From positions 13,352,594 through 13,416,593 of the forward strand of contig CM075184.1 of assembly GCA_037577475.1 (NCBI GenBank): DNA of 64,000 nucleotides. The letters are read 5' to 3'. The notes under the pieces were generated by a model. That model was given only the letters and a program-made list of their open reading frames with translations. It was not told the DNA's origin and did no database searches. The position numbers and the translations under genes were made by a program. The stretch's first letter is position 1. Every line of letters starts with the position of its first letter. The DNA is from Chaunax sp. Z400. Taxonomy: Eukaryota; Chordata; Actinopteri; Lophiiformes; Chaunacidae. Shown here piece after piece: positions 36,841-48,222 of this stretch.

Positions 36841-37715
36841 TCGGGCCACATGCTTGGACCTTCAAGCCATCCATTTCACAGATAATACAAGGTTCAAGTC
36901 CCAACTTGGTATCTATGCTTGGCCACATACTGATCCCGGGCCTCACTCAGAAATTTAGTCACATATTCGTTCATGACCTTAGATCCTCAGGTGGGGCCCT
37001 GCAGGTTGTGCCAAAGTTGATGCTCAATCTAAAGGTGACCAAGCTTTTACAGTCAGAACGCCTCAACTTTGGAACGACCTGAGGAGATAAGGCTCGCTGA
37101 ATCAATGACCTCTTTTAAATCGCTCCTTAAAACACATTTTTATACACTTGCTTTTATGTAATATCATCCTCTTCACTTTTTTATTTATTCATTTATTTGT
37201 ATTTTTATCCCCTTATGTCCTTTGTTTTTTAGCTGGCCTGTGGGATGGCGTTTTTCAAAATTGTTTTATTCCCTCTGTTTTATTGGTCTTATTCCAGGAC
37301 AGAGATGTCATCTTCTTTTGTTATTTTTTACCCCTTTGTTTTAGTTTTATTCTGTGATTTTACTCTTGGGATGTGATGTCGTCTGTTTATTATCTTTTTA
37401 TTACCTTTATTTGTCCTCTATTTATCTAACATTTATCACTTTGTTATATTGATTTACTTTTATTTTGTCATTGCATTCGTTCTCTTCTGTATTCATTGAT
37501 CATTACCTTGACTTTTTTCCATCTTTCGGTTCTTTTTTATCCTCAATTTTAATTCTTCAACTCTGTCTCAAATCTTTTTTGGCTTTATAATTTTGCGCTC
37601 ACTGTTGTCATGTTACCTTGAGTTTCCTGTATTTGTTTTGTCTGTCAAAGCACTTTGTAAACAGCTGTTTTTAAAGGCACTATATAAATAAATATTATCA
37701 TTATTATTAACATTA
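36841..37715 (+). mobile_element. LINE 3' fragment (L2-like) with microsatellite tail
   Basis: The plus strand, across one or more frame breaks, reads LRSSGGALQVVPKL, then PEEIRLAESMTSFKSLLKTH, the typical C-terminal end of a fish L2-like reverse transcriptase ORF. A T-rich 3' region of about 500 bases follows. It closes with AAAGCACTTTGTAAACAGC, GGCACTATATAAATAAATA and a (TTA)n tail. It is 5' truncated and dead. Confidence 0.7.
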
Positions 37716-39417
37716 TTACAACATTCAGACCATTGTTTATTGTTCATACTGGACTGCTTTGCTAATCAGCCCTTGTTGGCTTTTGCCTACCAACACCATA
37801 GACAGTATGATTCATGACATCACTTACACAAACACATGGAAATTCCTATAGGGTTGGAACACAAATTGATTGGTAAACTGGCAGCTTTGATTTCCAGCTC
37901 AGCTCCAGAGAGCATTTGAAGAAAATATGCACATTTATGCATGCATATCTCAGCCATATGCACAGAGCCTTCAGCCCACACAATTAGGTGAAATGCTTGG
38001 CAAAGAAATCGCCCCATATTGCATCCCTGACCACCCTATCACCTCCTCTCTCACACACAGTCAGAAATCACAGCCTTACAGCCAGCACCCCCACAAAAGT
38101 GAAAATGACTGCACTCACCACCTGTGGTGAGAGCAGAACAAGAGAGTGGGAAAGGGCGTGGGAGGGGAAGAAGAAGAAGGAAAAGACATGGCGTCTGATC
38201 AAGGCAATGAGTCGGTAAAATAGGATTCACAGTCTCTGGCATAAGGTGAGTAATTATATGGAAGCCTGTGCTTGACAAAATACATAAGGGAAAAAGCCAA
38301 ACACTGCAATTTCGTAATCCTGAGCGGGATGTTAATGGTGTTCATTTATGACACATTTCATTACAAAACCCTATTTCGCAATCATCACTGATAGCAGCAC
38401 AAGGCCACAAATGCCCAAACTAGTTTGTCTTTTTCTCAGGTGTGTGTGGGAGTGTGTGAAATGTGAGCGTGACTGAATGCGACTGTTGGTTCTGAGATTC
38501 ATGAGATGCAACTGTGTATGTTTGTGTGTGTGTGTATGTGTGTGTGGTTTGCCAAGCCACACATATCCTAAGCTGTGTCTCATCCCTCCCACCACTGCTC
38601 CTGTCAGCAGGCCTGGAACCACAAACCATCCTGTCTGGAAACAAAGCCATTAACTCACAACAACCGTCTCTGTCTCCTTCACACCTTTTTATTTGAATTT
38701 AGATCTCCTCTCTTCTCACGTTTCACTTGTTTCATATAAGCGTGTGCACTGACAAAGAATCTGTGTGTCACAACAGTGACATTTAAGTGTTCCTATTATC
38801 AAATATTACATCCACAGTAACATTTCTTTGGAAGCAGTAGCATTTGGTCCTTATTTGTTTCCCATAACCATCCCATTTGACTGAGATTGCCAGTTTACAG
38901 GCTGAACAACAAAGTAGACTCATCATGGATCCAGAGCAGTGACAGGTTGGTGTTAATCATATTTTGAAAACTACATTTAAGGATTCCTTCAGCATATGAT
39001 AATTCCCAATATCTGTATTACACTTTTAATATTACTGACCTCCACCAGCTTTGCTCAGATTGTCTGTGGAGAATTATCAGAAAGTGAAGAGAAAATAGCC
39101 CAATGCTACTTTGGTTAAAAGAAAACAAACATTATTTTCAGTAATGTCTCCGATGTAACATTTCTTTACATTTTAAGTCATGAAACACACGTTCAGTGTG
39201 ATTACAGTGCAACAACAGCCAGTAGTGGTCACTCAGTGAACATGCTAGCATTGCTCACTAGTGCTAGTTTATGCTTCCTCTGTAGGTTGTAGAATTGTTA
39301 AATAGTTTGTAGTTAACTCGTTGTATAAATTGTAATATTCATGAACTACAAGCCTACAACATGTTTTGATTCCTTAACAGATCAGAACAAAAGCTGATCC
39401 ATTTTATTGGTCTTCTG
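37716..39417. other. intergenic, nothing recognised
   Basis: Contains a GT-rich tract at 38520-38548. No gene is supported. Overlapping short open frames between 37820 and 38700 contradict each other and have no domains. Confidence 0.5.
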
Positions 39418-39583
39418 CACTGCAAATTGTTCTGTATTAAAACATAAGATGAAATATCTTGTTTTAAAAGTTATTTACTAGTTGTTGTTTTTTTGTGTTT
39501 TTTTAATCTAGCCAACTTAATTCCTGACTGGAACCAACTTATTTCAGAATTTCTTGACAAGTGAAATCATCTTATCATCAGTG
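39418..39583. mobile_element. short CACTG...CAGTG MITE
   Basis: Begins CACTGCAAATTGTTCTG and ends TTATCATCAGTG. Internally it has the phrases ATATCTTGTTTTAAAAG and ATTTCTTGACAAGTGAAATC, matching in layout a 160-170-bp repeat I recall as frequent in teleosts. Non-coding. The terminal pentamer is shared with the larger element at 451-1588, but the two have no clear internal similarity. Confidence 0.5.
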
Positions 39584-40319
39584 TTAAACCATTTTCTCCT
39601 TAAATTCAGTGTTTATTTGTTGTTGTATTTTAGCTACTCTGGTTTGCAGTGTGAACTTAATACTGTGTGTTTGACTCTTTGGTCAGAGATCAACATGGAA
39701 ATCAAATGCTACATTGTGAAGGGTGGACAGAGACAAGCAACATAAATGAATGAGCCCTTGGTCAAACTGCGGCGGGTAAAAACTTAGGAAGGCAAATGCC
39801 AATCCATGTTGGTTTACTTTCCAACTCCTAAACTTCGGTAATTAACAGAGATAGGATGTTGGACAACGTGCTGCCTATTTTATCTGAATGAAGTTTGCTA
39901 TGGTTCCTGAACCTCTTCCGTTTGTTTTTAGGTATACACGAACATTAGAGAAGGCCAGGATTTTAAAAGTACTGACGTTATGAGTCCGTTTGCTGCACCC
40001 AACCACTAACCTGAGAGAAATCTGACCAGCTTTTAAACTTGTCATCAATCCTTGGATGTTTCCAGGTATGAGACTGTTTTTTTCATGCTGGGAGCTGTTG
40101 CTTTCTTGGAGGGGTCCTGTTGTTGCATTACGTTGCCAGGCTCTCTGCTTCCTGCATTTCCAGGCTTTAGCTGCTAGAATGCCAAGTCCCTTCTGGTGGC
40201 TTTGACCCTGCTCTGATTATATTTCAAAGACTGATGTGTCACATAGACCTTAAGAAGTCTGCAGTGTGGGTAACACCTGATGAAACCTCGCCAGTTTGTC
40301 AATAACAAGGAAATGGGCC
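39584..40319. other. downstream flank of tle3, nothing recognised
   Basis: Ordinary sequence between the last MITE and the inferred tle3 3' end. A longer 3' UTR reaching into it cannot be ruled out. Confidence 0.45.
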
Positions 40320-40335
40320 ATTCTACAAAAACTGT

Positions 40336-40349
40336 TTTATTGATTTATT
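40336..40349 (-). terminator. paired AATAAA polyadenylation signals (distal)
   Basis: Two minus-strand AATAAA hexamers, at 40344-40349 and 40336-40341, lie eight bases apart. They are the last strong signals after the tle3 stop before the desert, and the likeliest end of the main transcript. The cleavage site would be about 10-30 bases further on, near 40310-40325. Confidence 0.6.
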
Positions 40350-40433
40350 AACAACTGTACATTTCTTTTCAGTGCTGACAGCGTTTGCTACATACTTTGG
40401 TGTGATTCAGAGGGACTGGCACATTTTGCCCCT

Positions 40434-40439
40434 TTTATT
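40434..40439 (-). terminator. AATAAA polyadenylation signal (proximal)
   Basis: The plus strand reads TTTATT, so the minus strand reads AATAAA, about 1.25 kb after the tle3 stop. It would give a slightly shorter 3' UTR than the distal pair. Confidence 0.5.
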
Positions 40440-41684
40440 TTCTTGTGGGAAATGCTGACAGGATTATGAGCACAGTGTAAAAACCAAAATTATTCACTGT
40501 TGTCTTCAAGTTAACAGTTTGAGACATCTGATTTACTAATTCATGTTTTTCTTTTCTCGTTCCCTCCTTCCTCATGAGCACTGAGATGTCTCTCTGCCTT
40601 TTCCCATCATAACCAACCAAACATATTCCAGGAATATTGATAAAGGGGAAGAAGGATTCCAATAGCTCAGCTTGGACTGTTTGAATTTAGTCTGTAGCCA
40701 AGGAATCAGTGGTGCAATTCAACGTCCATATGAAGTCAAGTTAGCAAAAAGCACATTGTCTCTCAGCTTGTGCCAGCTGCAGTGCTTCCGCTGCCAACTA
40801 AGGTCCATGGGTTAGGCTAAACATTAAACGTTTCCAATCTCCCGTACTCTAACAAGGTAAAACAAACAGGGAGGAAGATCGCACATACAAGGATGTACAC
40901 TTTAAAAAAAGTCTTTCTGTATTTATATGAATTAAATTTACATCCACCTCTTTTCCTGAATTATAGCGTCCTGCTCAGTCCCAAAGTGGTCCAAACCAGC
41001 CGAGGCTCTGTCTGAGTCAGAGGACTTGGCGTTTTCATAGTTCGGTAAGAGAACTGTGACAAAAGGCCATTTAAAAATCTCCACAAAACATCCTATTTAC
41101 AAGTTTCATGCTCCTCGGTTTGATTTCTCAAAAAAGTCACCCTGGAGAATGTGCTTTAAGAAAATCAAAAGGTAAAATTGTTAAAAAGTTCTCACCTATG
41201 TTCTGCTCTCCCACTCAAATATCAAGGCAGAAGACAGAGTGGGTCAAAAACAAATCATCACAAGTACACCCAGGACAAGAAAATATATATTTTTATATTT
41301 TATATAGTATATATATAAAATGTCTTATTTAATCCGATATGTACACTTTTCACAAGATGTCTGGGGAAGGAGGTTCTCAGAAATGAAGCACCGCTTCATT
41401 GGGTCGCACTAAAACATTCGAAAAGCAAAAAAAAAAAAAGAGAAACGCACAAAAAATGTATAACCCAAAAAATAAACCCTTCAAAAACAAAAAGGACGAA
41501 AAAAAAAAATTAACGTCTCTCCAGAACAAACATCCTTAGAGAAGCTTCTTCATCGATTTCCACCAGGTAAGTTTTCCAAATGTGTAGTTCATCTCGGCCT
41601 GTTGTAGTCCACAGATAGACGGTTGTGGGAACAGTAGAAGTCGTCTCATTAGAAGTGCTGAAGCAGAGCTGGAGCCTCCTTTCT

Positions 41685-41792
41685 CTAGTAGATGACCTCG
41701 TAGACGGTTGCCTTCTTGTCACCGGATCCTGTCACGATGTATTTATCGTCTGCTGAGATGTCGCAGCTCAGGACGGAGGACGACTCCTTCGA
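41685..41792 (-). CDS. tle3: tle3 terminal coding exon with stop
   Basis: 108 nt: 35 codons plus TAG stop at 41685-41687. It begins [18 protein letters not shown] and ends [12 protein letters not shown], the Groucho/TLE C terminus that closes the propeller. DISADDKY is the TLE3 form (DISVDDKY in TLE1 and TLE4, from memory). The acceptor is taccacag. The family length ends exactly here, so the C terminus is complete. Confidence 0.97.
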
Positions 41793-41997
41793 CTGTGGTA
41801 AAAATAACAACGGCCTCCGTTAAATATTGTATGTTTCTATTACTTCTCAAGTTAGTGGAGAACAAGTTTTCATTTATTCCAGTTTATTTTTTATTATGAA
41901 GCATGCTTGACAATTAACGTCAAGAAACGGTGAAGGAGTGTTTCAGCACATGCATAAATTCTATAAATTGAGCTGAACTGTTGGTGTATCCAGTTAC

Positions 41998-42074
41998 CTG
42001 GAATATGCTGGCACCATACGGAGTCCTCCATGCATTCAGCAGATTGTCCTTCCCTGTGCTCACAAACCATTTAC
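41998..42074 (-). CDS. tle3: tle3 exon: WD40 blade
   Basis: 77 nt: two bases plus 25 codons. It reads KWFVSTGKDNLLNAWR then TPYGASIFQ after the split Gly. The sequence is invariant across vertebrate TLE proteins. The acceptor is tttgcag and the donor CAG then gtaact. It is separated from the final exon by a 205-nt intron. Confidence 0.96.
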
Positions 42075-43510
42075 CTGCAAACACAGAGCAGACATGAAGG
42101 AGACTCAAACCATTTCCACTCTGATAATTATTCAAACCACCCTCTGATTAATTACCCGACTGACTAGTTGGCTAATGATTTAATTAGTGCCAGTAAAAGC
42201 TCTGCAGCAGTCAGTGTCAGATGAATTAACCGGTTCTGTGGTGGCACCGATATGAAACTGTGTTGTGGGGAGTCATGTGAGGGGAAATGAACACTGACAG
42301 TTGTTTCAAAGTAAGTAAGATAGTAAAACCTCATTTATCTGAGCCTTAAACTTGAAACCAGCTGGTCTGCCCAACAGGCAGAAGGATCTAAACTGAACAA
42401 GCAGTGACAAATTTCCCTAATGAGCCTTGTTGATAAATACAGCTGCAAGCCTTTTCTATGCGCAGTTTAAAATATACAGAGAAATCTGACATTTTGGCAC
42501 AATTCAGTGCTACAAACAAAATTATCATGTATTAACAGACCTCACTGGGGATGCAGAGGTAAAATAAACCATATTTTAAATCACATTCATCCTTCAAAGT
42601 GACAAAGTGGCAGTCAATTGATGTTTGAATCATTTCAGCATCTACAGAAACTGTTTGCTCCCGAAGTTGTCGAATGCTGCCTGAGCTCGAATTTTAGGCA
42701 ACATGACGCACAAAAAACCAGCTGTAGAAGCTATACGTCCAGCTGAATACTGATGCTGCAGCTGAAGCTGAAGCTCGTCTCGACCGCGAAAATCAGGTCA
42801 TCAGACACGGCTCAAGGACCTGCCTGTCAAGACAATCCTGAGGTGATTGTAACAAAATGATTTCAGCAGAGTAAAAAGAACTGGAGAAATCCATTTTCGC
42901 CCCATTTAACAGCAGGGTAGCGGCTAAAATGTTAGGTCAGTTCCCCCAGCAAAGCTTCACTCACCTAAGAAATTACAGACTGAGCACTAACCAACCAAAA
43001 CTCCACATTTATTTATTCATCAAAGTGTTCAGTTATATTTTCTGTACATTTCTCTAAATGCTGTTTAATGTCTGGTTCGACAATAATAAAACCCCTTTAT
43101 TTTATTCTTTCCCCAATATTTTAAGTCATTTAAGTAAATTAAGTCTAATACAAAATAACAGAATTAACCATAAATGTTGATAATATGGGCGGAACTATGA
43201 AATGTAAATTTCTCATGTCCTCAGTGGTAGCAACAGCAATCAAATCATCAGCACAGTTTGAAGACTAGTGCCAATGTATTAGCCTGTCCATGACCCAGAG
43301 ATCCCCAGGCATGGTGTCATCAAAATCATGACATATTATCCTCATCAACAAATTCAATGGCAGTGATGGACTAAAATATTCTACTATAAAGTCTTAACTT
43401 TTAAATCCCTGTCAACGTACTATTTAGTAACTAACGATTTTTGTTCTTCCCCAAAGGTCCGTGTTGTGCTTGTTCACACATACTAAGGAGGCTTTCTGCC
43501 TTGTACTTAC
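42075..43510 (-). other. tle3: tle3 intron inside the WD40 region
   Basis: 1.44 kb, AT-rich, with no recognised repeat, exon or motif. Confidence 0.8.
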
Positions 43511-43661
43511 CACAGTAGGCGAACTTGAGTGAGAGAACACAGCTTTCATGCAGGTGCAGCTGGTACTTGTCAGGCTTGGTGTGGTGAAGCACTTCCACGT
43601 TGCTGCTCTCCATGCCCACAGCCAGCCATTCCCCAGTGGGACAGTAACCCAGTGAGAAGAT
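43511..43661 (-). CDS. tle3: tle3 exon: WD40 blade
   Basis: 151 nt: 50 codons plus one base. It begins IFSLGYCPTGEWLAVGM, then SSNVEVLHHTKPDKYQLHL, and ends ESCVLSLKFAYCG. HHTKPDK is the TLE3 version of this blade. The acceptor is tggtgcag and the donor G then gtaagt. The split Gly codon joins the GKWFVSTG exon. Confidence 0.96.
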
Positions 43662-43801
43662 CTGCACCAAAGACAAAACAACAGTCAGATCAGACATCAT
43701 CTGCAAAAAGTGTTAAATGAGTTTCTATACTTAATACTTAAAATAATGCTGTTTTAAAACCAAGGATAGCCTAAACGTGAATGTGATAGACTTCTCCCTA
43801 C

Positions 43802-43949
43802 CTGTGAGGTGAAGTCATGTTGCTGGAGCTGTCGTCCCTCTCTCAAATCCCAGGAGCGGACGGTGTTGTCGAGCCCTCCAGTCCACAGTTTGGTCCCGTC
43901 GTGGGAGATGTCGATACAGCTGGCTCCATCTGTGTGGCCCTGGAACTGC
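43802..43949 (-). CDS. tle3: tle3 exon: WD40 blade
   Basis: 148 nt: one base plus 49 codons. It begins QFQGHTDGASCIDISHDG and includes KLWTGGLDNTVRSWDL and QLQQHDFTSQ. It shows the classical GH...WD spacing of one WD40 repeat. ISHDGTK is the TLE3 form (ISNDGTK in TLE1 and TLE4, from memory). The acceptor is gttacag and the donor CAG then gtaggg. The introns on each side are only about 140 nt. Confidence 0.96.
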
Positions 43950-44085
43950 CTGTAACAAGACAAGGCACCAAACATGAAGTAAAGAGCTGTGTATAAAAGA
44001 ACGCCAGAGAAACCCAATCTGAGTGAATTAAGTCTTAAAATTTGCTTTATTGGGGGAAAAAAATCCCCTAAGCCAAAGAACTGAC

Positions 44086-44333
44086 CTAACGAGGGTCTGG
44101 TTATGGAGGTCCCACACGGCGATGTTTCCATCTGAGCAGCAAGAGAAGCAGACCTTGGCATCAGGGCTTATGGCCAGTGCGTAGCAGGCTGGAGCAGAGG
44201 AAGTGAGCTCGGCCTTAATGCGGGGCGTCTGTGAGGCCAGGTCCCAGATGGTCAGCGTGCTGGCCTCTCCACCCACTATCAGGGTGCGGCCATCAGGCAG
44301 CAGCTTGCAGGAACGAATGTAATTGTCCCTGTT
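44086..44333 (-). CDS. tle3: tle3 exon: WD40 blades
   Basis: 248 nt: 82 codons plus two bases. It begins NRDNYIRSCKLLPDGRTL, includes GGEASTLTIWDLASQTPR, LAISPDAKVCFSCCSDG and IAVWDLHNQTLV. There are two WD-type repeats (IWDL and VWDL ends). DAKVCF matches TLE3, while I recall DSKVCF in TLE1 and TLE4. The acceptor is tttccag and the donor AG then gtcagt; the split codon gives Arg before QFQGHTDG. Confidence 0.96.
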
Positions 44334-45368
44334 CTGGAAAAAAGAACCAAGCTGGATGACTGGATGTAATTTATCTGTAAATTTGTCATAATGTATAACA
44401 GCTATGTCACCATGACAATTTGAGCCTAATAACAACAACAATTCAATTTCACTTGGAGGCAAAAATTATTCAACTTCATTATATTTTAGGTTTATTGGCA
44501 AAATCTACTATTATCAGATATTTGCAATAACCAAATCAACCAAGAACACTTTAAATAGTGTTTTTAAAAAGTGTTTTTTCCCAAATATAACACTATATGC
44601 TACTTTTAATGACTACTGCAGACTCACAATTATTCAACGCCTCAATGGCAATGGCACTATGGCCTGCTGCAAACGTGATGCATAGCCAGACACCAGCTTC
44701 TGGCAGTATGTGAAATCAAGAGGAGCTGAATGAAGTTTTTAGACTGCTGCTGACTCTGTTTCATGTCATAGTGAAGATGTCAGCTGTAACAAGGGGAATC
44801 TTGGAAAAAGTGGGGATGCAGCTGCTGGCCAGGCTCCAGGAGAGCAGGAAGACAGAGATCAATAAGACTGTGGAAGCTCATGGTCAAATGAAAACAGCAC
44901 CTGGGTGGCTTTATAACACGCAATTGCACTCTAGACGCACCTTAAGGGTGTTGGAGACCAGATGAAACGAACGGCATGAAGCCAAAGTATCAACATGAGA
45001 AATGGGAGGCAGTTGGGAGGAAGTAATGAGCTGGGTAAAGGCAGACAGGGTTGGCCAATCAGAACATTATTACTCAGCAGGACTTTTTCCTCTCACCCAG
45101 GACTACTTCAGCACAGCAATAAAACACTTTGCTGAATTATTCACATGTCTGCGAGTTGGGATCCGGGGGGAAACTACAGTGTGATGTGGAGTCAGGCTAC
45201 ATTTGATGCTCAAGAAATTCTTTATAAAGGAGACCAATTGCAGAGATGTTAACATGAGTGTTGCTGTGGTTGGATGCCTCGCTACCACTTTACATCATTC
45301 GCTGTAATAATACAGATGTGAAACTCTGGCATGACATGACTGCTATGAAAACAATGAAGACTAGTTAC
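44334..45368 (-). other. tle3: tle3 intron inside the WD40 region
   Basis: 1.04 kb with no recognised repeat, exon or motif. Confidence 0.8.
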
Positions 45369-45618
45369 CAGGCAGTCGAGTTGGGACACTGGGCTCTTGC
45401 TGCCGGGTTGACTGATGTCCCAGATCTTGACACAACCCTTGCCACCGGTGTAGACGTGACGTGTGGGGTTGCTAATGGTGACAGCACACACTACTTCCCC
45501 GTGGCTCAGTGTGTTGATCTGGCGAGCGTGGCGCGGGATGCCCGGGCCTATTAGGGCATCTGGAGGGAAGGGCACGGGCTGCATCTGACCATCTGCACTC
45601 ACGTGAAAAGAATAAGCT
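45369..45618 (-). CDS. tle3: tle3 exon: start of WD40 propeller
   Basis: 250 nt: one base plus 83 codons. It begins AYSFHVSADGQMQPVPF, contains IGPGIPRHARQINTLSHGE and HVYTGGKGCVKIWDIS, and ends KSPVSQLDCL. It opens the seven-bladed WD40 beta-propeller, which binds eh1 (FxIxxIL) and WRPW/Y peptides of partner repressors. The acceptor is ctcctgcag and the donor CTG then gtaact. Confidence 0.96.
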
Positions 45619-45713
45619 CTGCAGGAGAGGGTGGGAAAGTTGATCAGTGTGAGTTAAGAAGTATATACTAGCTGTCAATAAAAAAAAAAAAAATAGGTCA
45701 ATCGAAAACTCAC

Positions 45714-45790
45714 GGTTTTCCTCCAGAAATGGACGTGAGGCTGGCTGGCAGGCCTGGAGCTCTCATGTGAGGATGAGGGTCAAACCCTGC
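45714..45790 (-). CDS. tle3: tle3 exon: linker to the WD40 domain
   Basis: 77 nt: 25 codons plus two bases. It begins AGFDPHPHMRAPGLPAS and ends with the GGKP motif that precedes the propeller. Two AG acceptors lie four bases apart (gcag gcag). Only the upstream one fits the phase-0 end of the previous exon; the downstream one would shift the frame. The human SFGAVG insert before FDPH is absent. The donor is CC then gtgagt. Confidence 0.9.
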
Positions 45791-46342
45791 CTGCGTGAGT
45801 ATAAGAAAAGCAGAGTCAAGAAACAACCCTGTAAAGAAAAAATTAGTCTAAGCTAATATTCAAAATGAAAAAAATATGCTTCACTTTATCTGCTAACACC
45901 CTGAGGAGCTCTTGTACCGTCATTTCCAGGCAAGTCCCTTGAAAGGCGCAGATTCAGCTTCACTACATCCAGAGAAGCTTTACACAACACTACAACATCC
46001 CACTTGCTAATGCTAATGAAAGCCTGGGAGACTTTCAAACACGGAAGCACGTTTTGGGGGTGAGAATTTTATTAAAGCCTTTGGAATGCTAAGTAACATC
46101 AAAGTAAAGGAGCCACAGCGTCTTTGTACTTTCTCATTAAGTACACACAACGAGCTGCAGCCAGCCAAGCAGAAATATTCCCAATGAGTTATGGAAATAC
46201 AGGATGAACAACAACACTTGACAAACCACAAGCATGAAGGATAGTTCAAACGGATCCTAGTCAGGGCTTTGTTGGGTCAAACTGATGGCGGTGGAATAGA
46301 TTAATAACTGTGTACATTCGATACAGAAGGTGGAATAGTTAC
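45791..46342 (-). other. tle3: tle3 intron ending in a tandem acceptor
   Basis: 552 nt. Its 3' end carries two AG acceptors four bases apart (45787-45794 on the plus strand). Otherwise nothing is recognised. Confidence 0.8.
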
Positions 46343-46515
46343 AATTGGTGAGCGTCCATAGGCGGCGGCAGCGGCAGCACTCATCTGTGGTGAGATGAGA
46401 CCCGGGTAGACACCCGGGCTGGTCAGGGATCCGTTCATTTCATGATGACCCATCATTGCAAATGGGCTGGCATAGGAACCCGCAATAGACAGAGGTGTAC
46501 GCAGGGCAGGGGCAG
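46343..46515 (-). CDS. tle3: tle3 exon: SP domain to propeller linker, polyalanine run
   Basis: 173 nt: two bases plus 57 codons. It contains APALRTPLSIAGSYASPFA, MMGHHEMNGSLTSPG and PQMSAAAAAAYGRSPI. HHEMNGSLTSPG is the TLE3-type linker. The alanine run has six residues, shorter than the nine or so in the human protein. The donor is ATT then gtaact, leaving phase 0; the acceptor is ctctctag. The next exon must therefore begin at the upstream one of two tandem acceptors. Confidence 0.92.
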
Positions 46516-47009
46516 CTAGAGAGGAGAAGAGTACTGATTTATAGACACCCAGCAGAAGGAGAGGCAATACTAATATTAGGAAACACTTCACTATGGTTCT
46601 TTACAATGCAACTAATGATTATTTCCATTGTTATTAAATTCAAGTAGATAACTCCATCTTCTGAAGACCGTGTGGTATGATGGAAAGCTCCACAATGGCT
46701 AATAACGGACCTTGTGGCGAGATTGCTTTGCAAACTATTGTTTCCAAGTTTAAGAATGAACTTTCAATCTGAAAATGATTTCATCATTAACAAATCTCCA
46801 GATTGTTCATTTGATAAATCATCATCTGTCCTGTTACAATTTCCTGAAGCCCAAATTTATTCCATTTTGTCCGACCATCACTTGAAAACTGAAGCAAAGC
46901 GTGCACATTCATCTTAAACTTCATTCCAGCTTAAGTAGCATCTTATTCTTTGTCATTCGATGACTTCATTCTGTTCTAAATGAGTGTGACATTTAAGGTG
47001 TGTGCGTAC
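46516..47009 (-). other. tle3: tle3 intron
   Basis: 494 nt, AT-rich, nothing recognised. Confidence 0.8.
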
Positions 47010-47145
47010 TTAATGCCTCCATGCCAGGTGGTTTGCCCATTGTAAGAGGCCGCAGTCCTGGAGTGGTGCTGGTTCCTGGTGTTGGGGCCTCATTTCTTGG
47101 TGTAGGTGTGTTGGACTTGAGACTTGGTGTGGATGACTTGTCATT
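47010..47145 (-). CDS. tle3: tle3 exon: SP domain, second part
   Basis: 136 nt: 45 codons plus one base. It begins NDKSSTPSLKSNTPTPRNEAP and includes GTSTTPGLRPLTMGKPPGMEAL. The TPTPR and PTPGTSTTPGLR repeats are typical TLE3 SP-domain sequence. The acceptor is tgttttag and the donor A then gtacgc. The last A joins CT of the next exon to give Thr. Confidence 0.93.
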
Positions 47146-48066
47146 CTAAAACAGAGACACTCTTTAACCTGGGGTTGCAACCTTGTTTTCTCTTCTTACA
47201 GTTTTAAGTTAACTTACTCTCACATGAAAATGAAACGGCATCCGTGTCAGAGTAAAAAAAATCCCCCAGTGAGTCTAAAATACTCCAACTGGCAGGGAAA
47301 TCCAGAGTGACAATCTAAATACACGGCTCAAGGTAATCCAATCTAACACTGACACTTCATTACAGCCATGGAGTGTATATGTGTGTGTGGAGGGAGTAGA
47401 GGCATAACCTTTGCTTAGAAGTAAAGCTTGTTAGGAGTGGCTAGACAAGCAAAATGGTGGCCCAAACATTTCCCTCATGGTGAATTTATCTTTCTTCCTT
47501 TGCAGATCAAGAGCAAGGTGTGGGTTTTAGCCTTATTAGACATTCAAGGAGAGGTTTGGGTGTCATGGGAGATAGAGGGTAGCAATGCTGGTTATAATAG
47601 TCTTAATCCTCAATGAAAAGATTTATGGAAAACAGATACATGAGGATTGTTTTAGCCTGGTAAAGGAGAGCTGTTGTATTAGAGAACGTTGGAGTTGGAG
47701 GGGCAGAGGATGAGACAAAGGCAAGAGAAGAGGGAGAAAGCAGCCTCGCTGCTGAGTCTCTGGGTTAATTTACAGCTTCAGGTCAAGGAAGAAATGACCA
47801 CTTATTGGGTAAGCCATAAAGGAGATTGAGAGGACTGAGCCACAGGGTTTGATTTCCTGAGAGTGCATCCACCCTCTGCTCCTTCAAGCCCCTAATAGCA
47901 GCCAACTGCTAAGCCTCCTGTGTATAAGTCATTCACACAGACACCCACTTCACTTGACAAATGCCCTTTAGCCTGTCAGCTCACCCTTCAGCCCCCCCCC
48001 CCACACACACTGTAACCTGCTTATTTCATCTTCTCTCTGGTCTTTCAGTGTGCCCCTTACACTCAC
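47146..48066 (-). other. tle3: tle3 intron
   Basis: 921 nt between the two SP-domain exons. It has a short C run and CA tract at 47993-48010 and no recognised repeat family or extra exon. Confidence 0.8.
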
Positions 48067-48222
48067 ATGGGCGTGGTCCTTCGCTTTGGAGGATGGTGTG
48101 CTGCCCGAGGAGGCAACAGAGGCGGGGCTGTTGGGGGCAGCATCCTTCTTCAGGACTCGTGATTTATCCAGGCCGTTTTCTGGAGGAGAGTGTGCTGGGC
48201 TGACTCGAGGAGTAGTTGGATC
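48067..48222 (-). CDS. tle3: tle3 exon: SP domain
   Basis: 156 nt, 52 codons, phase 0 at both ends. It begins DPTTPRVSPAHSPPENG, passes through DKSRVLKKDA and SPASVASSGSTPSSK, and ends KDHAH. This is the serine/proline-rich SP domain, which carries proline-directed (SP/TP) phosphorylation sites for cdc2 and MAPK-type kinases that weaken repression in the family. The acceptor is cctgtag and the donor CAT then gtgagt. Confidence 0.95.

Larger units (their letters stand above)
40320..41684 (-). other. tle3: tle3 3' untranslated region (inferred extent)
   Basis: About 1.36 kb follows the stop codon. On the transcribed strand it begins with GC-balanced sequence and later has U-rich and AU-rich stretches (around 41290-41325 and 41430-41510). 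Three AATAAA hexamers on the minus strand mark likely ends. The extent is inferred from these signals and not from transcripts. Confidence 0.65.

Noticed and set aside
36885..36905. tRNA B-box-like GGTTCAAGTCC
   Set aside because: No A box at the right distance and no cloverleaf. It lies within a LINE-like fragment.
43754..44462. Reading the two WD40 open frames as separate intronless genes
   Set aside because: They are tle3 exons read through into introns. Splice sites and phases show where each exon stops.
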